Assembly: GCA_965203865.1 (NCBI GenBank)
Contig: OZ241916.1
Location: 2,542,001-2,606,000, forward strand
DNA: 64,000 bases
Reading direction: 5' to 3'
Origin: G965200765 sp965203865
GTDB taxonomy: Bacteria > Pseudomonadota > Gammaproteobacteria > Arenicellales > JAJDZL01
Program-made: the position numbers and the translations under genes
Notes under the pieces: generated by a model
The model's input: only the letters and a program-made list of their open reading frames with translations
Databases searched by the model: none
What the model was told of the DNA's origin: nothing
In this document: in pieces, positions 62,501 to 64,000 of the stretch
How the letters are laid out: each line of letters opens with the position of its first letter
Position numbering within the stretch: the stretch's first letter is position 1

Positions 62501-64000
62501 TACCCAATACCGCATTGCTACTTGGACTGACCAGTCTCACCTTTACCGTCTCGTCTGGCTCGTCTGTCGCATCTCCTGTAACCAACACGTTGAACGTCGC
62601 ACTGGTAGTGTTTGCTGCGATGGCCAGGGAAGTCCTTGTAATGGCCGTGTAGTCAGTACCCGAAGTCGCGGTCCCGGTTCCGGCATCCTCGTACTCCACC
62701 GTAACCGGAGTGTTCACAGCACTGCTCAGAGTCACCGTGAATGTCAACTGCGCAGACCCACTGTCTCCTTCTGTTACGCTCGGCGAATTGATCGTCAGGC
62801 GCGTAGATTCATTGTCCACGATGGTCAGCGTCGTTCCTGTTACCGTTAGGGAATTCGTTGCGGTCCCTGAAATCGACACCGACTTGTTGCCGTCTTGGGC
62901 ATTGTTGTCCACCGCCGTAATACTCACTGCTCCAGTGCTTGATGTCGACCCTGCTGCAATTGTGAGTGTCTTGTTCATGCTCACCGTATAGTCGGTCAAA
63001 GTCGGCACCGACACTGTAATTGTCGTATCCTCGCTCGACGCATGGCTCAGTGATGCTGTCACCGTCGTTGAACCGCCGTTCTCCGAGATCGAGTTGTCCG
63101 CCAGCGCCAGCGTCACCGTCGGCGCATCGTCGTCGTCCTCAAGCGTCAGTGTTGCGCCGGTCACCGAGTCAATGCCCAAGGTGTTCCGTGCCGTGGCCGA
63201 TACCGTAACCATCCGGTCCGACTCGTCCCTGGTATTATCCACTGCGTTGATTGTCGCGGTATCGCTACTGTTCGACGTGTTGCCTGCCGCAATCGTGATG
63301 GTCGCATCCGATCCCACCGTGTAGGCACCTGAAACCGGTGTCACTGTTATCGTCGTGTCTTGGCTAGACGCATTGCTCAATGTAGCTGACACCGTCGTTG
63401 AACCGCCGTTTTCCGAAATTGAGTTGTCTGCCAGTGCCAGCGTCACCGTCGGGGCATCGTCGTCATCTTCGATAGTGGTCATTGTTAAGGTTATTGATGA
63501 TTCGCCGTTACTGAAAACACCATTTACCACATTACTAAGCCTAACTTCGATCGTCTCGTCCGGCTCGTCAATTGTGTCTTGAATTATCCCCACTGAAGCA
63601 CATTGGCGAAGGGTAGGATACGAAAATGTAGGACTATCGGAGCCATCAAAGCCAGGAGGCTGATAGTCGACATCCCTAGTCGCTGTGCCTCCCGTAACAG
63701 AATAATCAACTCGAACACTCTTGCCACTAGCTCGACTCAGAGTTACACAGAAACTATACGCCCCGTCACCTTCCGAAACTTTAACGTTGCGTACTGAAAC
63801 AGTCGGCGGATCATCGTCGTCCGTAATCGTTCCGGTGCCGCTGATGGAAGTCCCGCCGCCTGCAAATACGGCGTTCGTCAAATTGCTAAGTGCGACAACA
63901 ATCGTTTCGTTCGGCTCATCAATATTGTCGCCGTTAATTGTCACATCAATCTCTTTTTCCGTGTCGCCCGCCGCAAATGTCAGCATGCCCGCCGTCAATG
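53565..64000 (-). CDS. Giant Calx-beta-repeat surface protein with C-terminal beta-barrel (N-terminus outside window)
   Basis: At least 3,477 residues; the frame is still open at the window edge. About 26 Calx-beta-like domains of 105-118 residues occupy roughly 55.3-64.0 kb. A short type reads T-V-T-L-x-L-x-x-x-S-I-S-E-N-G-G ... L-T-I-x-D-D-E; a long type reads L-T-I-S-S-P-S-V-T-E-G-N-S-G ... GTATSGTDY ... GDTTDEPDETVKVTL ... GTGTITNDD. Next comes a cadherin-like beta-sandwich (LSSLTISEGELSPEFASGVT ... TQKTYAITVTRTEE). A linker of about 110 residues follows, then a roughly 370-residue barrel of alternating strands ending in aromatic FDW, as in autotransporter-type outer-membrane barrels. Acidic DDD/DDE turns suggest Ca2+ binding. 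The likely role is a surface adhesin or matrix protein. No passenger enzyme motif is visible. Confidence 0.88.
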   Translation of the reverse strand, partial: LTAGMLTFAAGDTEKEIDVTINGDNIDEPNETIVVALSNLTNAVFAGGGTSISGTGTITDDDDPPTVSVRNVKVSEGDGAYSFCVTLSRASGKSVRVDYSVTGGTATRDVDYQPPGFDGSDSPTFSYPTLRQCASVGIIQDTIDEPDETIEVRLSNVVNGVFSNGESSITLTMTTIEDDDDAPTVTLALADNSISENGGSTTVSATLSNASSQDTTITVTPVSGAYTVGSDATITIAAGNTSNSSDTATINAVDNTRDESDRMVTVSATARNTLGIDSVTGATLTLEDDDDAPTVTLALADNSISENGGSTTVTASLSHASSEDTTITVSVPTLTDYTVSMNKTLTIAAGSTSSTGAVSITAVDNNAQDGNKSVSISGTATNSLTVTGTTLTIVDNESTRLTINSPSVTEGDSGSAQLTFTVTLSSAVNTPVTVEYEDAGTGTATSGTDYTAITRTSLAIAANTTSATFNVLVTGDATDEPDETVKVRLVSPSSNAVLGTVSTGTGTITNDDSDPTVTLALSASSISENGGTTTVTATLSHASSEDTTITVTPVSGAYTVGSDATIVIAAGNTSNNSDTATINAVDNTTDEPNRTPTVTGTARNTQGVGAVTGATLTLTDDEATPTATLSLTNSSISENGGSTTVTATLSHASSEETTITVSAPVSTDYSLSSNKTLTIAAGSTSSTGAVSITAVDNNVQAGNKSVAVSGSASNSHGIGAVTGATLTIVDDEGPSLTISSPSIAEGNSGSSSLTFTVTLSQALSTQVTVDYEDAGTGTATSGTDYTALARTTLTFASTDTSKTFSVAVQGDTTDEPDETVKVRLVNPSSNVMLGTVSTGTGTITNDDSDPRVTLSLGTSSISENGGSTTVRARLSHASSATTTITVTPVSEAYTVGAGAQAKIVIAAGDTTSTDTATITAVNNTTDEPDRTATVTATAQNTQGVGSVSGATLTLKDDDVAPTATLSLADSSISENGGTTTVTAMLSHASSEDTTITVTGVTGFYTAGADATILIAAGSTSNSSDTATINAVNNTKDEPDRMATVTGTMQNTQGQGSVTGATLTLEDDDDAPTVTLALGSSSISEDGGSTTVTATLSHASSASTTITVSAPTSTDYTVSTNKTLTVAAGATTSTGTVTITAVNNSVFAGDKSVAVSGSAQNTQGVGTVTGVTLTIEDDEAPRLTISSPSVTEGNSGSTQLTFTVTLSSALSTQVTVQYEDAGTGTATSGTDYTAFSRTTLTFAANVTSQTFSVAVQGDTTDEPDETVKVTLLNPSSNAVLGTASTGTGTITNDDADPTVTLSLGSSSISENGGSTTVTATLNHTSSSATTVTVSVPTSTDYTLSTNKTLSIAAGSTSSTGTVTITAVNNAVSGGNKTVTVSGTATNTVGVTNPDNVSLTITDDEALPKVTLSLSRTSIDESGTNNSTTVTATLNRASGAATSITVSVTPTSPAVAGDFSQTGTTLSIAAGATTSTGTVTIAAVNNSVDAENKTLTVSGAATNTVGVTNPDNVSLTIADDDAAPTVTLVLSRTSIDESGTNNSTTVTATLNHASGAATSITVSVTPTSPAVAGDFSQSGTTLSIAAGATTSTGTVTIAAVNNTVSGGNKTLTVSGTATNTVGVTNPDNVSLMIADDEAQPKVTLVLSRTSIDESGANNSTTVTATLNHASGAATAITVSVTPTSPAVAGDFSQTGTTLSIAAGATTSTGTVTIAAVDNSVDAANKTLTVSGAATNTVGVTNPDGVSLTITDDDDAPTVTLALGSSSISEDGGSTTVTATLSHASSVSTTITVSVPTSTDYTVSTNKTLTVAAEATTSTGTVTITAVNNNVFAGNKSVTISGSASNSQGVGTVASVTLTIVDDEAPQLTISSPSVTEGNNRSTQLTFTVTLSSALSTQVTVQYEDAGTGTATSGTDYTAFSRTTLTFTANVTSQTFSVAVQGDTTDEPDETVKVTLLNPSSNAVLGTASTGTGTITNDDADPTVTLSLGSSSISENGGSTTVTATLSHTSSTATTVTVSVPTSTDYTLSANKTLSIAAGSTSSTGTVTITAVNNAVSGGDKTVTVSGTATNTVGVTNPDNVSLTITDDEALPKVTLLLSRTSIDESGTNNSTTVTATLNRASGAATSITVSVTPTSPAVTGDFSQTGTTLSIAAGATTSTGTVTIAAVNNSVDAANKTLTVSGAATNTVGMTNPDNVSLTIADDEAAPTVTLVLSRTSIDESGANNSTTVTATLNRASGAATSITVSVTPTSPAVAGDFSQSGTTLSIAAGSTSSTGTVTIAAVNNVVSGGNKTLTVSGAATNTVGVTNPNNISLTITDDEAQPKVTLVLSRTSIDESGANNSTTVTATLNRASGAATSITVSVTPTLPAVAGDFSQTGTTLSIAAGSTSSTGTVTIAAVNNSVDAANKTLTVSGAATNTVGVTNPDGVSLTITDDEAAPTVTLSLSSATIDESGTSNFANVTATLSHTSSASTTITVSVPTSTDYTVTTNKTLTVAAGSTSSTGTVTITAANDNVNSGNKTVTVSGSASNSQGVGAVSSVTLTIRDDEGPPLVTLVLSRTSINESGANNSATVTATLNRVSTAATSITVSVSANSPAVAGDFSQTGTTLNIAAGATTSTGSVTIAAVNNNVDAANKTLTVSGSATNSVGVTNPGNVSLTIADDDSTPTVTLALTSASISENGSTTVTATLSHPSGTATTLTIAATPVLPAVAGDFSFGSNNTLTIAAGSTSSTGNVTISAVDNAADNLARSISVSATAANTHGITQPSAVTLTITDDDVPTLSFNSPSVTEGATGSTATMTFTVSLSPASLVQVTVDYADAGTGTATAGTDYATITGSMLTFAVGETSKSFDVTVNGDESSEGPETVIVSLSNASPSSALSSATATGTGTIVDDDRVLSSNADLSSLTISEGELSPEFASGVTNYAVTVGGNVESLTVTPTVSDTLASGLTVNGDSVSSGSASDPVSLTTGENTVSIVVTAEDGTQKTYAITVTRTEETVADRIDELDTEIVTEVAREIAATTIETITGRISSVIGGIPASGTTLPAPSPSGGLTSSAMLPILRTLAQKEEDLSRGKLSIQEALDGVSFAYSPDAGILSATDGEGGLAEGSIAVWGSVDYRKLSSGSKGPVRWNGSLFSVYAGTDTMIEPELLVGFAAGVSKGSFEYSGGVMDSSGKIKTRMTALYPYIGWTVSDAMSLWATVGYGKGKIEYQDSSSGNYLSDTSMTQLSAGGRYRLDSDQWSFVNDSISIDIRGEVWGTRTTIKGNTAQRASRKLSTSGVRLALEGFSEYTLESGVVLTPSGEAGVRVDSGDGDNGVGMEVGGSLKFDNRESGLTVDTNARVLLTHESGKREWGAGVVLRRRPVSDNLGFTYDVSVLHGESESSINSLWEENAAKRSVDASKPVTSFDTEIGYSMYGNSGVATPYIGLNLKDSDARSYRLGGRYENDSSMNYELEFEQRHSSGKSPDNRILIKGKFDW
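56690..60787. repeat. 2,049-bp super-repeat in two tandem copies inside the giant gene
   Basis: Copies about 56690-58738 and 58739-60787. Two separate landmarks both give an offset of exactly 2,049 bp (GTAAGGCTGACACCGTCCGG at 56713 and 58762; GCTAGACGTATGG at 57975 and 60024). The unit is 683 codons: six Calx-beta domains in the order short, long, short, and three DESG-type. Near-identity at DNA level points to recent duplication or ongoing recombination. Confidence 0.85.

Noticed and set aside
1..64000. tRNA, rRNA and CRISPR arrays
   Set aside because: I looked for T-arm GGTTCRA-type motifs, rRNA landmarks and regularly spaced short repeats and saw none; the only regular repeats are coding repeats in two large genes. 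A covariance-model search would be decisive.

Overview
The window looks like a chromosomal segment of a gammaproteobacterium of moderate GC content. The main evidence is gene order: fis-purH-purD, tyrS divergent from mepM-anmK, dapF-xerC, a PCMT-family gene ahead of tolC, waaA, hspQ, zapE, aerobic hemF and pckA. A pyrophosphate-type phosphofructokinase beside a membrane pyrophosphatase, a split glutamate-synthase-like cluster with a type III glutamine synthetase homologue, and a choline-sulfatase fit a marine or host-associated lineage. That placement is inference; there is no rRNA in the window to confirm it, and I saw no tRNA or CRISPR array.

Layout. 0-3 kb (minus): uvrD, an HD-domain gene and the first 25 codons of ilvE. 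3-5.5 kb (plus): hspQ, a PCMT-like methyltransferase, tolC. 5.5-12 kb (minus): a tight seven-gene run fis-purH-purD-purE-tsaC-hemF-waaA. 12.3-16.7 kb: a GntR/FCD regulator, pcm, pckA and a ketopantoate-reductase-like gene. 17-22 kb: a methyltransferase-HNH fusion, then a 927-aa helical-repeat protein carrying a fresh 474-bp tandem duplication. 22.7-27 kb: glxB-glxC-glxD-glnT. 27-36.5 kb: anmK, mepM, tyrS, an enoyl-CoA hydratase, a PPi-phosphofructokinase and hppA. 37-45.3 kb: an orphan potD with a potC tail left behind it, a DmpA-type peptidase, xerC, dapF, a small membrane protein, a CysQ-like phosphatase, zapE and a choline-sulfatase.

45.3-53 kb is an accessory island: an OLD-type ATPase/Toprim nuclease, a Panacea-domain antitoxin-like gene overlapping a small single-span membrane protein, a truncated arsC, an SDR, an HNH endonuclease, and two intact insertion sequences (IS1595 and IS256 families) whose terminal inverted repeats and target duplications can be read directly. 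The IS1595 copy sits across the first codons of the HNH gene and now supplies its start codon. From 53.6 kb to the window edge runs one giant minus-strand gene (over 3,477 codons, N-terminus outside) for a Calx-beta-repeat surface protein with a C-terminal beta-barrel; it contains a 2,049-bp six-domain super-repeat in two tandem copies.

The strongest leads are the Panacea-linked membrane-protein pair, the IS-supplied start codon, the duplication that moved a start codon and leader inside a reading frame, the orphaned polyamine transporter, and the modular giant adhesin. Functions are assigned from motifs and remembered family features; no database search was possible.
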